Positions 1 through 13,847 of a DNA stretch of 64,000 bases are shown in pieces (the stretch's first letter is position 1; the number at the start of each line of letters is the position of its first letter). The position numbers were made by a program, and so were the translations under genes. The notes beneath the pieces were generated by a model. That model searched no databases. It was not told the origin of the DNA and was given only the letters and a program-made list of their open reading frames with translations. Origin of the DNA: AP-15 sp963712825 (GTDB lineage Bacteria > Pseudomonadota > Alphaproteobacteria > ATCC43930 > CGMCC-115725); contig CAVQJP010000013.1 of the NCBI GenBank assembly GCA_963712825.1, forward strand, positions 186,001-250,000, given 5' to 3'.

Positions 1-215
1 GCATGGCGCGCGAGCTGTCGCCGCAGGGCATCCACATCGCGCATTTTGTCATCGACGGCGCCATCCGCAATCCGGGCCGGGTCGAGCCCGCCGACAAGCC
101 CGACAGCATGCTCGACCCCGACGCGATCGCCGCTACCTATCTGGGCGTGCTGCACCAGCCGCGATCGGCCTGGACCTGGGAGGTCGAGTTGCGCCCCTGG
201 GTCGAGCGGTTCTGA
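1..215 (+). CDS. Short-chain dehydrogenase/reductase, C-terminal end only
   Basis: Only the last ~70 residues of this gene are in the window; its start lies beyond the left edge, and the ATG at base 3 is probably an internal methionine. The segment ARELSPQGIHIAHFVIDG resembles the part of SDR oxidoreductases that follows the active-site Tyr-x3-Lys, including the late phrase for a domain ending in a DPDAIAATYLGVLHQ-like helix. The Rossmann glycine motif and catalytic residues are not visible, so substrate and cofactor cannot be inferred. It lies 81 bp upstream of the HpaB-like hydroxylase on the same strand and may be co-transcribed with it. The family call rests on the C-terminal pattern alone. 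Confidence 0.65.
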   Translation, partial: MARELSPQGIHIAHFVIDGAIRNPGRVEPADKPDSMLDPDAIAATYLGVLHQPRSAWTWEVELRPWVERF

Positions 216-296
216 CGCGGTTCGAGCGCCCGAGGGCGGCTCCCGCAGGGATTTTGGCGCGGCGGGTGCGCGGTTGTTGAGACCGGGGAGCGGGTC

Positions 297-1793
297 ATGA
301 GGACAGGGGCGGAATACCGCGAGGCGCTGCGCGACGGGCGTCGCGTCTGGGTTATGGGCGAAGGCATGGTCGAGGACGTGACCACCCATCCCGCGACCCG
401 CGCCATGGTTGACGAATACGTCGCCTGGTACGATCTGCATGCCGACCCGGACTGGCGGGACATTGCGTTCGCACAGCCCGCCGGCCCCGGCGGCAGGCGC
501 GCCGCATGGGCCTATGTCGCGCCAAAGACCGCCGACGAGCTCGGGGCGATGGGCCGGTTCTTTGCCGCCTCGACGTTTTTGAGCGCCGGCAACATCACCC
601 ACACCCCGGCTTACGGCCATCTGATAGCGCTCGGCCTCTACTGCTCGCTCGAGGAGCGCGGCGTGTCGACCGAACAGATCGCGCATGCCGCCCATTATCG
701 CGAGATGATCGCCAAGAGCGGGCGGTTTCTGACGTTTTGCGGCGGCGCGCCGACGATCGGCTACCGCATGCGCGAGAACCCGGCCGACCGCGCCGCGCTG
801 AGGATCGTGCGCGAAACCGATGCCGGTCTCGTCCTCAACGGCAAGATCGGGATGCACACGAGCCCGGCCTATGCCGAGGACGTTTACGTCGGCAGCGTCT
901 CCGGGCTCGAAATCGACGGCCAGCGCGTGACCTTTGTCGTGCCGGTCGCCGCCCCCGGCGTCACCGTCTTGTGCCGCAAGATCGCGGTGCGCGACGACAA
1001 CCCGTTTGTGGCCCCGCTGTCGAGCCGCTTTGACGAGCTCGACGGCCAGATGTGGCTCGACGACGTGCTGATCCCGTGGGAGAGCGTGTTTTTTCTCGGC
1101 CCGTCGCCGGAGCCGGTCGTGCGCTGGCTGATCTGGCATCATGTCTATGGCTGGCTGTCAAAGGCCGAGTTCACGTTGGGGCTGGGGCTGGCGCTCGCCG
1201 ACGCGATGGGTCTCGCCCGGCACGATCAGACGATCGACTATCTGCTCGACCTCGTCGTCGAGGTGCAGACCGTGCGCAGCTGCCTCCTCGCCTGCGAACG
1301 CGACCCGCGTTTCACGGCGAGCGGCTATTGCGTGCCCAATCATGCCCACCTTGCCGCCGGCGGATTGGCGATCCTGCGGGCGCGCCCGCGAATGGCCGAG
1401 ATTCTGCGCATTATCCCCGGTTCGTCCTTGGTCGTAACGCCATCCGACCGCGACCTTGCCGCCCCCGAAATCGCGGAGGGTCTAGCAGACTCGTTTGGCG
1501 GCGGCGGCTACACCGCGATTCAGCGCGCGGCCTTGCTGCAGATGGCCTGGGACCACGTCTCCTCGGCGCTCGACGGCCGCGAATCGGCGTTCGAGCTGCA
1601 CGCCAGCGGCGGCACCCCGGCGTGGCGCGGGCGGCTGCGCCACAATTTCGCGAGCTACAACGACCTCGCCAACCGGGTCGCGGGCGCGCTCGGCATGCCG
1701 ATGCCGGAGATCGACCTCGACCATATCCGCGAAGTCCCGTGGGCGCCCCGTCGTCAGGTCACAGTGCCCGCGTCCAGCGGCAAGGCGGAGTAG
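297..1793 (+). CDS. 4-hydroxyphenylacetate 3-hydroxylase (HpaB) family protein
   Basis: The 498-residue product has the length and pattern of the HpaB/4-hydroxybutyryl-CoA dehydratase-like flavoprotein family, which has an acyl-CoA-dehydrogenase fold. Characteristic stretches are the N-terminal RTGAEYREALRDGRRVW, the central FLSAGNITHTP and FCGGAPTIGYR phrases, the KIGMHTSPAYAED segment at the flavin site, and a C-terminal NDLANRVAGALGMPMPEID helix. Members usually use reduced FAD, supplied by a separate small reductase, to hydroxylate phenols ortho to an existing hydroxyl. No reductase gene is seen here. The ATG at 297 follows a GGGGAG-type ribosome site. The aromatic-catabolism genes at 20-26 kb make a ring-hydroxylating role plausible, but the substrate is unknown. 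Confidence 0.8.
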   Translation: MRTGAEYREALRDGRRVWVMGEGMVEDVTTHPATRAMVDEYVAWYDLHADPDWRDIAFAQPAGPGGRRAAWAYVAPKTADELGAMGRFFAASTFLSAGNITHTPAYGHLIALGLYCSLEERGVSTEQIAHAAHYREMIAKSGRFLTFCGGAPTIGYRMRENPADRAALRIVRETDAGLVLNGKIGMHTSPAYAEDVYVGSVSGLEIDGQRVTFVVPVAAPGVTVLCRKIAVRDDNPFVAPLSSRFDELDGQMWLDDVLIPWESVFFLGPSPEPVVRWLIWHHVYGWLSKAEFTLGLGLALADAMGLARHDQTIDYLLDLVVEVQTVRSCLLACERDPRFTASGYCVPNHAHLAAGGLAILRARPRMAEILRIIPGSSLVVTPSDRDLAAPEIAEGLADSFGGGGYTAIQRAALLQMAWDHVSSALDGRESAFELHASGGTPAWRGRLRHNFASYNDLANRVAGALGMPMPEIDLDHIREVPWAPRRQVTVPASSGKAE

Positions 1794-1856
1794 CGTTCGC
1801 TCAATAGAAGCCAAACGCGGTAGAGAAACGGTCGGGGCTTGGCGCGTCGTTGGTGA

Positions 1857-1930
1857 TAGGCCCGGCAGGACTCGAACCTGCGACAACACCGTTATGAGCG
1901 GCGTGTTCTAACCAGCTGAACTACGGGCCC
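1857..1930 (-). tRNA. tRNA with anticodon CAU, probably tRNA-Ile2
   Basis: Read on the minus strand, 1930 to 1857 folds into a 74-nt cloverleaf. The acceptor starts GGGCCCG and pairs with CGGGCCT, giving a G1-U72 wobble. The D stem is GTTC/GAAC, the anticodon stem CGCCG/CGGTG encloses CTCATAA, and the T arm is GCAGG-TTCGAGT-CCTGC. The anticodon CAU is complementary to 1894-1896. The GGGCCC acceptor and lack of a C1-A72 mismatch argue against initiator tRNA and favour the isoleucine tRNA whose C34 is changed to lysidine, but elongator tRNA-Met is not excluded. The encoded CCA is not adjacent to the discriminator base: the sequence continues A-TCACCA. Confidence 0.88.
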
Positions 1931-2007
1931 GCCGGTCGGAGAGAATAGGGCAGAAGCTGAGCGCTGTCGCCTCTCACCCTTCCCATCGTCGACACGGTCA
2001 GACCCTT

Positions 2008-2032
2008 CCCTCTCCCGCAATGCGGGAGAGGG
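2008..2032. repeat. Perfect 11-bp intergenic hairpin (family C)
   Basis: CCCTCTCCCGC and GCGGGAGAGGG flank a 3-nt AAT loop between the tRNA and the end of rpoD. The same arms occur at 5982-6006 around a GTT loop. No T-run follows, so this is a dispersed palindromic repeat rather than a clear intrinsic terminator, although it lies where rpoD transcription would end. Confidence 0.75.
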
Positions 2033-2060
2033 TGGTGAGCGGAGCGAACCGGGTGAGGGG

Positions 2061-4049
<1,989 letters not shown>

Positions 4050-4168
4050 TCCACCATCCCTAACCACGTTTCGGAGCAGCCCGGCTACCGCCGGCCGCAA
4101 GAAATCCGCCCGCCGCCGCTGGCCTCGGCACCAAGTGACAACACCGATCCGGCGTGCACGCGAGAGGG

Positions 4169-5959
4169 TCAGATCGCGTCGTCATCGCACCCGCCTTGCT
4201 GCAACGCATGTTCCCGCGCGGCGAGAAAGCGCTCCCAGCTGGCCGTCGAGACATCGTCGAGCAGGCGATTGCTGGCTTCGGTCAACGCCGATCGTTCACC
4301 TCCCACCAGCATTCCGATCACATGCGCCCATTCTCGGCGCGGCTCGCCCGACGCGGGGCGCCGGATCAGAAAGCCTGAGTCGACCGAAGGCGAAAAAAGC
4401 GCATCCACGGTCGCTGCAAACCCGTTCAGCAGAAGGTGTTGCCGGAGCGCCGGGGCGTCAAGTCCCGGCCGCAGAGCCTCGATCTCTAAAATTTCGCGGC
4501 GAAGCTTGTCAAGCTCCGCTTCGGGCATGTCGAGCGCGGCGAATTCCTCGGCGACCTCCTCGATCAACGAGGGCGAGCTGAGCAGGATGCGGAACAGGAT
4601 CTCGCGCTGAACCCGGGCGGCGGCACGCAGCGTGCCCGAAGCCGGCCGCTCGCGCGCGAAGGCGGCGCGCGCGGGGGCTGCGGGTCGACGCGCCCATGGC
4701 AGGCGCGACATCTCGAACAGTCGCTGGCGCACAAAGCGGCGGTATTCGTTGCGAACCGTCGGGTCGGCGATCAGCGCCACGTCTTCGGTCAGCCGGCGAT
4801 CGAGATCGGCGCGGCGCTCCGGGGTGTCGGCGGGGCCGGCGCCAAGCTCGATTTCCCACAGCATCCGCGACAGCGGCTGCGCCGCCGCGACGACATCGTC
4901 AAAGCTTTCCCGCCCGGCGCTGCGGATCAGCGAATCCGGGTCCTCGCCCGCCGGCAGGGTCGCAAACCGTAGGCTGTGGCCGGGGCGCAGCAACGGCAAG
5001 GCCCGGCGCAGGGCGCGGATGGCGGCGCGCTGACCCGCGGCGTCGCCGTCAAAGCACAGGACCGGCTCCGGGCCGAGCCGCCACAGCTCCTGCAGCTGGA
5101 ATTCGCCGAGCGCGGTGCCGAGCGGCGCCACCGCCGAGGCATAGCCGGCGCGACTGAGCGCGATCACGTCCATGTAGCCTTCGGTGACGATGGCGGGGCG
5201 GCCCTCGGCGCTCGCCGCCCGCGCTGCCGACCAGCCGTACAGCACACGGCCTTTTTCGAAGACCGGGCTTTCGGGCGAATTGAGGTATTTGGGCTGGCCG
5301 TCTCCCAACACGCGGCCGCCAAAAGCGATGACCCGGCCGGCCCGGTCGCCGATCGGGAACATCACCCGGCCGCGGAAGTAATCGAACGGTTCTCCGTCTT
5401 CGGGTCGGTGCAGCAGGCCGGCCTCGACCAGCAGCGGTTCCCCGCACTCGGCGGCAAGCGCGCGGCGCAATGTCTGCCGGTCCTCAGGCGCCCAGCCGAG
5501 GCGAAAGCGGCGGATCGTCTCCGGGTCGAGCCCCCGCGCCGCGAGGTAGTCGCGGGCGGCGGCGCCGGCCGGCGACCACAGCCGGGTCTCGTAAAAGGCG
5601 GCGGCGGCTTCGAGGGTTTCGAGCAGGGTTTTCTGCCGGCGCGCCTTCTCGCGCTCCTCGGGGGTGGCCTGCGGCACCGCGAGCCCGGCTTCGGCCGCCA
5701 ATTTCTCGACCGCTTCGAGAAAATCGAGATTGTCGGCCCGCATGACAAAACCGATCGCATCGCCGTGCGCGCCGCAGCCAAAGCAATGAAAAAAGTTCTT
5801 GTCCTCGACGACGTAGAAGGACGGCGTCTTTTCGTGATGGAATGGGCAGAGGCCGCCGAATTCGCGCCCGCGCCGCACCAGCCTGACCCGCCGCCCGATC
5901 AGACCCGCCAGCGGGATCCGATCGCGCAGCTCGTCGAGAAACCCCGGCGGAAACGCCAT
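4169..5959 (-). CDS. dnaG: DNA primase
   Basis: Primase makes the short RNA primers for DNA replication. The 596-residue product begins with the CHC2 zinc-ribbon domain (CPFHHEKTPSF near residue 38 and FHCFGCGAHGDAIGF near 58, supplying Cys-His-Cys-Cys), followed by the catalytic core and the TOPRIM domain with IVTEGYMDVIAL and LCFDGDAAGQRA, which carry the acidic metal-binding residues. The C-terminal part, poorly conserved in this family, would bind the DnaB helicase. The gene sits between yqeY and rpoD, all on the minus strand. No strong ribosome site is visible before the ATG; the start is chosen because the zinc domain begins soon after it. Confidence 0.97.
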   Translation of the reverse strand: MAFPPGFLDELRDRIPLAGLIGRRVRLVRRGREFGGLCPFHHEKTPSFYVVEDKNFFHCFGCGAHGDAIGFVMRADNLDFLEAVEKLAAEAGLAVPQATPEEREKARRQKTLLETLEAAAAFYETRLWSPAGAAARDYLAARGLDPETIRRFRLGWAPEDRQTLRRALAAECGEPLLVEAGLLHRPEDGEPFDYFRGRVMFPIGDRAGRVIAFGGRVLGDGQPKYLNSPESPVFEKGRVLYGWSAARAASAEGRPAIVTEGYMDVIALSRAGYASAVAPLGTALGEFQLQELWRLGPEPVLCFDGDAAGQRAAIRALRRALPLLRPGHSLRFATLPAGEDPDSLIRSAGRESFDDVVAAAQPLSRMLWEIELGAGPADTPERRADLDRRLTEDVALIADPTVRNEYRRFVRQRLFEMSRLPWARRPAAPARAAFARERPASGTLRAAARVQREILFRILLSSPSLIEEVAEEFAALDMPEAELDKLRREILEIEALRPGLDAPALRQHLLLNGFAATVDALFSPSVDSGFLIRRPASGEPRREWAHVIGMLVGGERSALTEASNRLLDDVSTASWERFLAAREHALQQGGCDDDAI

Positions 5960-5981
5960 TCAGGCGCTCGGCGCTTTCTGA

Positions 5982-6006
5982 CCCTCTCCCGCGTTGCGGG
6001 AGAGGG
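5982..6006. repeat. Perfect 11-bp intergenic hairpin (family C)
   Basis: CCCTCTCCCGC/GCGGGAGAGGG with a GTT loop, the same arms as at 2008-2032. It opens the 190-bp gap between yqeY and dnaG; the rest of that gap (to about 6120) holds degenerate CCCTCACC/CCCTCTCACC fragments of the same repeat and no gene. Confidence 0.75.
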
Positions 6007-6149
6007 AGGAACCCGCAGCACCGCGGCGGCAGGGCGAGGGCACCAGCCTCGATCTGATGAGCGGTCGTGGTTCCCCCCTCACCGCGCCCCTCTCACCCGG
6101 CAAACGGGGGCGCGAGGAATAAGGCGGGCCAACTCAACATTGCGCGCGC

Positions 6150-6605
6150 CTAGCCCAGCAGCCGCTTGACGATCGGCCCGGCGCGGCTGAAATCCATGGC
6201 GCCGGCGTGGCGCTCGCGCAAAACAGCCATGACCTTGCCCATGTCGCGGATGCCGGCGGCGCCCGTCTCGGCAATCGCCGCCTGCGCCGTGGCCGCGATC
6301 TCGTCCTCGGCCATCTGCTTTGGCAGGAAGCTCTCGATGACCGCGATCTCCTCGCTCTCCTGGCGCGCCAGCTCGGGGCGGTTCCCTTGCTCGTAGAGGG
6401 CGATCAATTCCCGCCGCTGCTTGACCATCCCCTGCAGCATGCGCGCGATCTCAGGTTCGGCGATGCCGGCGGAATTGCCCTCGCCGCGGGCGGCGATGTC
6501 GCGGTCCTTCAGCGTTGCGAGGATCATGCGCACGGTCGAGACGGTCCGGGCGTCGCGTCCCTTCATCGCCTGTTTGAGCCGGTCGGAGAAGGCTTCACGC
6601 AGCAT
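6150..6605 (-). CDS. GatB/YqeY domain protein
   Basis: This 151-residue protein is a stand-alone copy of the YqeY domain found at the C-terminus of the GatB subunit of tRNA amidotransferase. Typical features are the opening MLREAFSDRLKQAMKGRD, the phrase RTVSTVRMILATLKDRDIA, a central ELIALYEQGNRPELA helix, FLPKQMAEDEI and the closing DMGKVMAVLRERHAGAMDFSR with the conserved basic loop. The stand-alone protein is believed to bind tRNA or assist amidation, but its role is not settled. The start at 6605 removes 19 non-conserved residues of a longer frame. Synteny with dnaG and rpoD downstream is common in alphaproteobacteria. Confidence 0.92.
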   Translation of the reverse strand: MLREAFSDRLKQAMKGRDARTVSTVRMILATLKDRDIAARGEGNSAGIAEPEIARMLQGMVKQRRELIALYEQGNRPELARQESEEIAVIESFLPKQMAEDEIAATAQAAIAETGAAGIRDMGKVMAVLRERHAGAMDFSRAGPIVKRLLG

Positions 6606-6814
6606 CGGCGCGCCCCATGTGGCGGACAAGGTCAGCCTAAACTCTTTGCGCGCTCGCGGCAATTCCGCGCGCCACGGGTCTAAGTCACTGATGGAGCGAC
6701 ATGTTCAGGCGGGCGGGGTTGACCGAGGAGGACCGAGCGGTTATTTCTAGCCGGCTTGGCTGCTTGCGCCCTCGCCGCTGCGGCGAATCGGCCCGCCCAC
6801 AGGATGTTTTCGCG

Positions 6815-7990
6815 ATGCGGGACCCGTCGCCGCAACCGCCCGACTGCAACGCGGCGCTCGTGCTCGCCGACGGGACGGTGTTTTGGGGCAGTGGGGTCGG
6901 CGCCGCCGGGAGCGCGGTCGGCGAGGTCTGCTTCAACACCGCGACGACCGGATATCAGGAAATCCTGACCGATCCCTCCTACGCGGCCCAGATCATAACC
7001 TTCACTTTCCCGCATATCGGCAATATCGGCGCCAATCCCGAGGACATCGAGACCGCGACCCCGGCGGCGCGCGGGCTCGTCGTTCGCAGCCCGATCACCG
7101 CGCCGGCGAATTGGCGCGCCACCCAGCCGCTCGGCCGCTGGCTCGAAGCGCACCGGTTGACCGGGGTCTGCGGGGTCGACACCAGGCGGCTGACTCGGCT
7201 GATCCGCGACCGCGGCCCACCCAATGGCGTCATCGCCTATGACCCGAGGCGGCCGCTCGACATCCCAACCTTGCGGGAAGAGGCGGCGGCCTGGCCCGGT
7301 CTTGAAGGCATGGATCTTGCGTGGGAGGTGACGTGCCGCCAGACGTACGAATGGGACGAGACGGTTTGGGAGCGCGACGGCGGCTATGGCCGCCAGCGTG
7401 AGCCGCGCCATCATGTCGTCGCGATCGACTATGGGGCCAAGCGCAACATCCTGCGCATGCTCGCCGGTCACGGCTGCCGCGTCACCGTGGTCCCGGCGAC
7501 CGCCTCGGCCGAGGATGTGCTGCGCCATTGTCCTGACGGCATTTTTTTGTCGAACGGGCCCGGCGACCCGGCGGCGACCGGGGTCTATGCCGTGCCTGTC
7601 TTGCGCGAGCTGGTCGCGACCGGCAAGCCAATCTTCGGCATCTGCCTTGGCCATCAATTGATGGCACTGGCGCTCGGCGGCCGGACCGCCAAGATGGATC
7701 GCGGCCATCGCGGCGCCAACCACCCGGTCAAGGACCTCGCAACCGGCAAGGTCGAGATCACCAGCCAGAACCACGGCTTTGTCGTCGAGCCCGGCAGCCT
7801 GCCATCCGGCGTCGAGCCGACCCATCTGTCATTGTTCGACGGGTCGAACGAAGGGCTGCGGCTGACCGACCGGCCGGTGTTCACGGTGCAGCATCACCCC
7901 GAAGCCAGCCCCGGCCCGCAGGACAGCCACTATTTGTTTGAGAGATTTGTCGCGCTGATGAAAGCCGCGGCGTGCGACCGAAATAGGTAG
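6815..7990 (+). CDS. carA: Carbamoyl-phosphate synthase small (glutaminase) subunit
   Basis: CarA hydrolyses glutamine and passes ammonia through a tunnel to CarB, for pyrimidine and arginine synthesis. The 391-residue product has the N-terminal CPSase-small domain (ALVLADGTVFWG, GEVCFNTATTGYQEILTDPSY) and a C-terminal class I glutamine amidotransferase domain with the nucleophile elbow FGICLGHQ and the catalytic HHPEASPGP. The start at 6815 has AGGA ten bases upstream; an earlier in-frame ATG at 6701 would add 38 unconserved residues. It is divergent from yqeY, with 209 bp between the two starts, and is followed by carB after an unusually long 262-bp gap. Confidence 0.97.
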   Translation: MRDPSPQPPDCNAALVLADGTVFWGSGVGAAGSAVGEVCFNTATTGYQEILTDPSYAAQIITFTFPHIGNIGANPEDIETATPAARGLVVRSPITAPANWRATQPLGRWLEAHRLTGVCGVDTRRLTRLIRDRGPPNGVIAYDPRRPLDIPTLREEAAAWPGLEGMDLAWEVTCRQTYEWDETVWERDGGYGRQREPRHHVVAIDYGAKRNILRMLAGHGCRVTVVPATASAEDVLRHCPDGIFLSNGPGDPAATGVYAVPVLRELVATGKPIFGICLGHQLMALALGGRTAKMDRGHRGANHPVKDLATGKVEITSQNHGFVVEPGSLPSGVEPTHLSLFDGSNEGLRLTDRPVFTVQHHPEASPGPQDSHYLFERFVALMKAAACDRNR

Positions 7991-8252
7991 TATTATGAAT
8001 TATCTATTTTGTCCTTTGGTGCTTACGCCTTGATACAATTTTCATTTTTCAACAATGCGACGGTGTACGATGTAGGCAGCGGACAGGCTATACATCCCGG
8101 CGAAGGACTGGCGAAGGCCGGGAGCCACCAACCAAGCGCTGCAATCTTTGTTACCTGGCACGAGCGCCTGAGCTCTCCTCCAACTCGGGATCTTGCTGCG
8201 CACTGGGTCCCGGCCTCCGCCGGGATGAAGTTACTTGGGCAGCGAATGGTCC
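7991..8252. other. carA-carB spacer: AT-rich island and half of a family A repeat
   Basis: The first ~90 bases (about 7983-8075) are clearly AT-rich compared with the flanks and contain a 12-codon frame at 7995-8033 (MNYLFCPLVLTP) right after the carA stop. Near the end, 8199-8226 carries GGTCCCGGCCTCCGCCGGGATGA, in pieces a half-copy of the inverted intergenic repeats seen elsewhere. No gene of normal size is visible. The AT-rich part could hold a separate carB promoter; no convincing -35/-10 pair was found. Confidence 0.45.
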
Positions 8253-11492
<3,240 letters not shown>

Positions 11493-11549
11493 TTGCCGCG
11501 CGGCGGCCCCTGCCGCTTCCTTTAACCCCAGGATGCGACCCCGTCCTCG

Positions 11550-12023
11550 ATGAACAAGATTCCGATGACGACCGACGGGTACAACCGGCTTCGCGAGGAG
11601 CTGAAGCAGCTTAAATCCGTCGAACGGCCGGCCATCATTCGCGCCATAGCCGAGGCGCGCGAGCATGGCGATTTGGCCGAGAACGCTGAATACCATGCCG
11701 CCCGCGACCGCCAGAGCTTTATCGAGGGGCGGGTCATGGAGCTTGAGGACAAGGTGGCGCGGGCCGAGGTCATCGACCTGTCCAAACTGTCGGGGTCGGT
11801 GGTCAAATTCGGCGCGCGGGTGACGCTTGCCGACGAAGAAAGCGACGAGGAGCAGACCTTTCAGATCGTCGGCGAGGACGAGGCCGATGTCAGCCGCGGT
11901 CGGCTGTCGGTGACCTCGCCCTTGGCGCGGGCATTGATCGGCAAGGGCAAAGGCGACAGCGTCGAGGTCACTACGCCGCGCGGGGCGAAATCCTACGAGG
12001 TCGTCACCGTCGATTTCGGCTGA
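11550..12023 (+). CDS. greA: Transcription elongation factor GreA
   Basis: GreA rescues backtracked RNA polymerase by stimulating transcript cleavage. The 157-residue length is standard. The N-terminal coiled coil (residues 1-75) shows MTTDGYNRLREELKQLKSVERP, then AEAREHGDLAENAEYHAARDRQ, in which the acidic pair D/E at the coiled-coil tip enters the polymerase channel. The C-terminal FKBP-like domain contains VTLADEESDEEQTFQIVGEDEAD and SPLARALIGKGKGD. It is preceded by carAB, the common alphaproteobacterial order. Its 3' end overlaps the convergent nhaA by 31 bp, so the two messages are antisense at their ends. Confidence 0.97.
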   Translation: MNKIPMTTDGYNRLREELKQLKSVERPAIIRAIAEAREHGDLAENAEYHAARDRQSFIEGRVMELEDKVARAEVIDLSKLSGSVVKFGARVTLADEESDEEQTFQIVGEDEADVSRGRLSVTSPLARALIGKGKGDSVEVTTPRGAKSYEVVTVDFG

Positions 12024-13204
12024 AGGGCACGCGGCGCGGTGCGCAGCACCACAAAGCCGCAGATCGCAGACAACATTGACGCGATCAGCACCGCGACCCG
12101 CACGTCGATGTCATATCCTTCCGCCGGAAAGGCGAGGGTGCCGATAAACAGGCTCATCGTAAAGCCGATCCCGGTCAACAGCGCCAACCCGTAAGTGTGG
12201 CGCCAGCCGGCGCCCTCGGGAAGGGAGCCGAGCCCGATCCGGGTCATCAGCCAGATCGTTCCGGCGATGCCCAATTGCTTGCCAAGAAACAAGCCGAAAG
12301 CGATCCCGAGCTTAATGGGGTCCGCCAGATCCGCGGGGGCGATTCCTACGAGCCGCACGCCGGCATTGGCGAACGCAAAAACCGGCAGCACGCCAAACGT
12401 CACCCACGGGCGCAGATCATGCTCCAGACGCAACAGCGGCGACGGGGCGCGCGCGGAACGCAACGGCACCGCCAACCCGACGACGACACCGGCGAGGGTC
12501 GCGTGAACACCCGATTTCAGAACACATACCCAAAGAAAGACGCCGGTTAGGACATAGGGCGCGCGGCGCGCGACGCCGGCGCGGTTAAGCGCGATCAGCA
12601 GCACGATGCCGCAACCGGCGAGCGCGAGCGCAGCCCACGACAGCTCGGCTGTGTAAAACACAGCAATAATTACGATCGCGCCGAGGTCGTCGATGATCGC
12701 GACGGCGAGCAGGAACAATCGCAGCGACGGCGGGACGCGCGGGCCCAACAGGGCAAGCACGCCGAGCGCAAAGGCGATGTCGGTCGCGGTCGGGATCGCC
12801 CAGCCGCGCAGGGCCGACCGGTCACCAAGGTTGAACGCGACATAGATCAATGCCGGCGCCAGCATGCCGCCCAGCGCTGCAACGACCGGCAATGCTGCGC
12901 TCGACCGGCTCGACAGACCGCCCTCGGCGATCTCGCGCTTGACCTCCAGCCCGACCAGCATAAAGAAGATCGCCATCAGTCCGTCGTTGACCCACAACAG
13001 CAGCGGCTTTTTGAGCATCAGCGAACCGGCCTGGATGCCCATCGGGAGGTCGAGAAACCGAGTGTAAAGAAGGCCTAAGGACGAATTCGCCATGACGAGC
13101 GCCGCCCCGGCCGCGGCGCACAGCACCAATCCGCCGGCTGCTTCGGTCTGGAGAAATTGCAGCAGCCGGGGCGGGGCCGGGCCTCGTCGTCCACTCGACA
13201 TCAA
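11993..13204 (-). CDS. nhaA: Na+/H+ antiporter NhaA
   Basis: This inner-membrane antiporter expels Na+ in exchange for protons and supports pH and salt balance. The 403-residue product has the NhaA pattern: an N-terminal amphipathic start, about 11-12 hydrophobic segments, GLEVKREIAEGGLSS after the second, the unwound-helix motif PTATDIAFALGVLALLG containing the ion-binding aspartate region, KSGVHATLAGVVVGL, and the late LLTGIGFTMSLFIGTLAF. It faces greA tail to tail with a 31-bp overlap and lies 16 bp downstream of the Lrp-type regulator gene, on the same strand, so the regulator and transporter may share a transcript. Confidence 0.96.
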   Translation of the reverse strand: MMSSGRRGPAPPRLLQFLQTEAAGGLVLCAAAGAALVMANSSLGLLYTRFLDLPMGIQAGSLMLKKPLLLWVNDGLMAIFFMLVGLEVKREIAEGGLSSRSSAALPVVAALGGMLAPALIYVAFNLGDRSALRGWAIPTATDIAFALGVLALLGPRVPPSLRLFLLAVAIIDDLGAIVIIAVFYTAELSWAALALAGCGIVLLIALNRAGVARRAPYVLTGVFLWVCVLKSGVHATLAGVVVGLAVPLRSARAPSPLLRLEHDLRPWVTFGVLPVFAFANAGVRLVGIAPADLADPIKLGIAFGLFLGKQLGIAGTIWLMTRIGLGSLPEGAGWRHTYGLALLTGIGFTMSLFIGTLAFPAEGYDIDVRVAVLIASMLSAICGFVVLRTAPRALQPKSTVTTS

Positions 13205-13220
13205 TGCGCGTCCGGAAGGA

Positions 13221-13733
13221 TCAGCTTACGGCGGCTTCGTCGTCGTCGCCAAACGGCGGCATGTCGCTGATCGGAATACCGGGCTCGTCTTTTGACACGC
13301 GCAGGGTCAGGGCCGACTTGACGTGGCTGACATTCGGCGCCGAGGTGAGCCTGGCGCTCAGAAAACGCTGATAGCTGTCCCAGTCGGCGGCAACGATCTT
13401 CAGCAGGAAATCGGTTTCTCCGGTCAGCATGTGCGCCTCGCGGACCTCGGGCCAGGTCGCGACCAGCTGCTCGAAGGCTTGCAGATCGGCCTCCGCCTGG
13501 CTCGCCAACCCGACCTGGGCAAACACCGTCACGCCGTAGCCGAGCTCCTCGGGCGCCAGATCGGCGTGGTAGCCGCGAATGATGCCGGCCTCCTCGAGGG
13601 CGCGCACCCGGCGCAGACACGGCGGCGCCGAAATCCCGGCGCGGCGTGCCAGCTCGACATTGGTGATGCGGCCCTCGGCCTGCAGGCTGCGCAAGATCCG
13701 GCGGTCAATTCGGTCGAGCTTGATCCGCCGCAT
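13221..13733 (-). CDS. Lrp/AsnC family transcriptional regulator
   Basis: The 170-residue protein has an N-terminal winged helix-turn-helix (IDRRILRSLQAEGRITNVELARRA then APPCLRRVRALEEAGIIRGY) and a C-terminal RAM/AsnC ligand domain (VTVFAQVGL, EVREAHMLTGETDFLLKIV), typical of feast/famine regulators that sense amino acids. The start at 13733 is supported by an AGGGGGAG ribosome site and by the conserved N-terminus; a much longer open frame upstream is not similar to the family. An acidic tail FGDDDEAAVS ends the protein. nhaA follows 16 bp downstream. The effector is unknown. Confidence 0.94.
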   Translation of the reverse strand: MRRIKLDRIDRRILRSLQAEGRITNVELARRAGISAPPCLRRVRALEEAGIIRGYHADLAPEELGYGVTVFAQVGLASQAEADLQAFEQLVATWPEVREAHMLTGETDFLLKIVAADWDSYQRFLSARLTSAPNVSHVKSALTLRVSKDEPGIPISDMPPFGDDDEAAVS

Positions 13734-13847
13734 CCGATCTCCCCCTGTAGCGGCCCGGATCATAGGAAAGCCGGGGCGGCGGCGCAATTTTGTTGCGGAT
13801 CGGCGGCCCGGCTTGCCCCGGCCGCAGCATTTCCGTAAACCGCGCCG

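Noticed and set aside
2008..2032. Intrinsic terminator for rpoD
   Set aside because: The hairpin is perfect but has no T-run on the rpoD strand, and the same sequence is repeated elsewhere.
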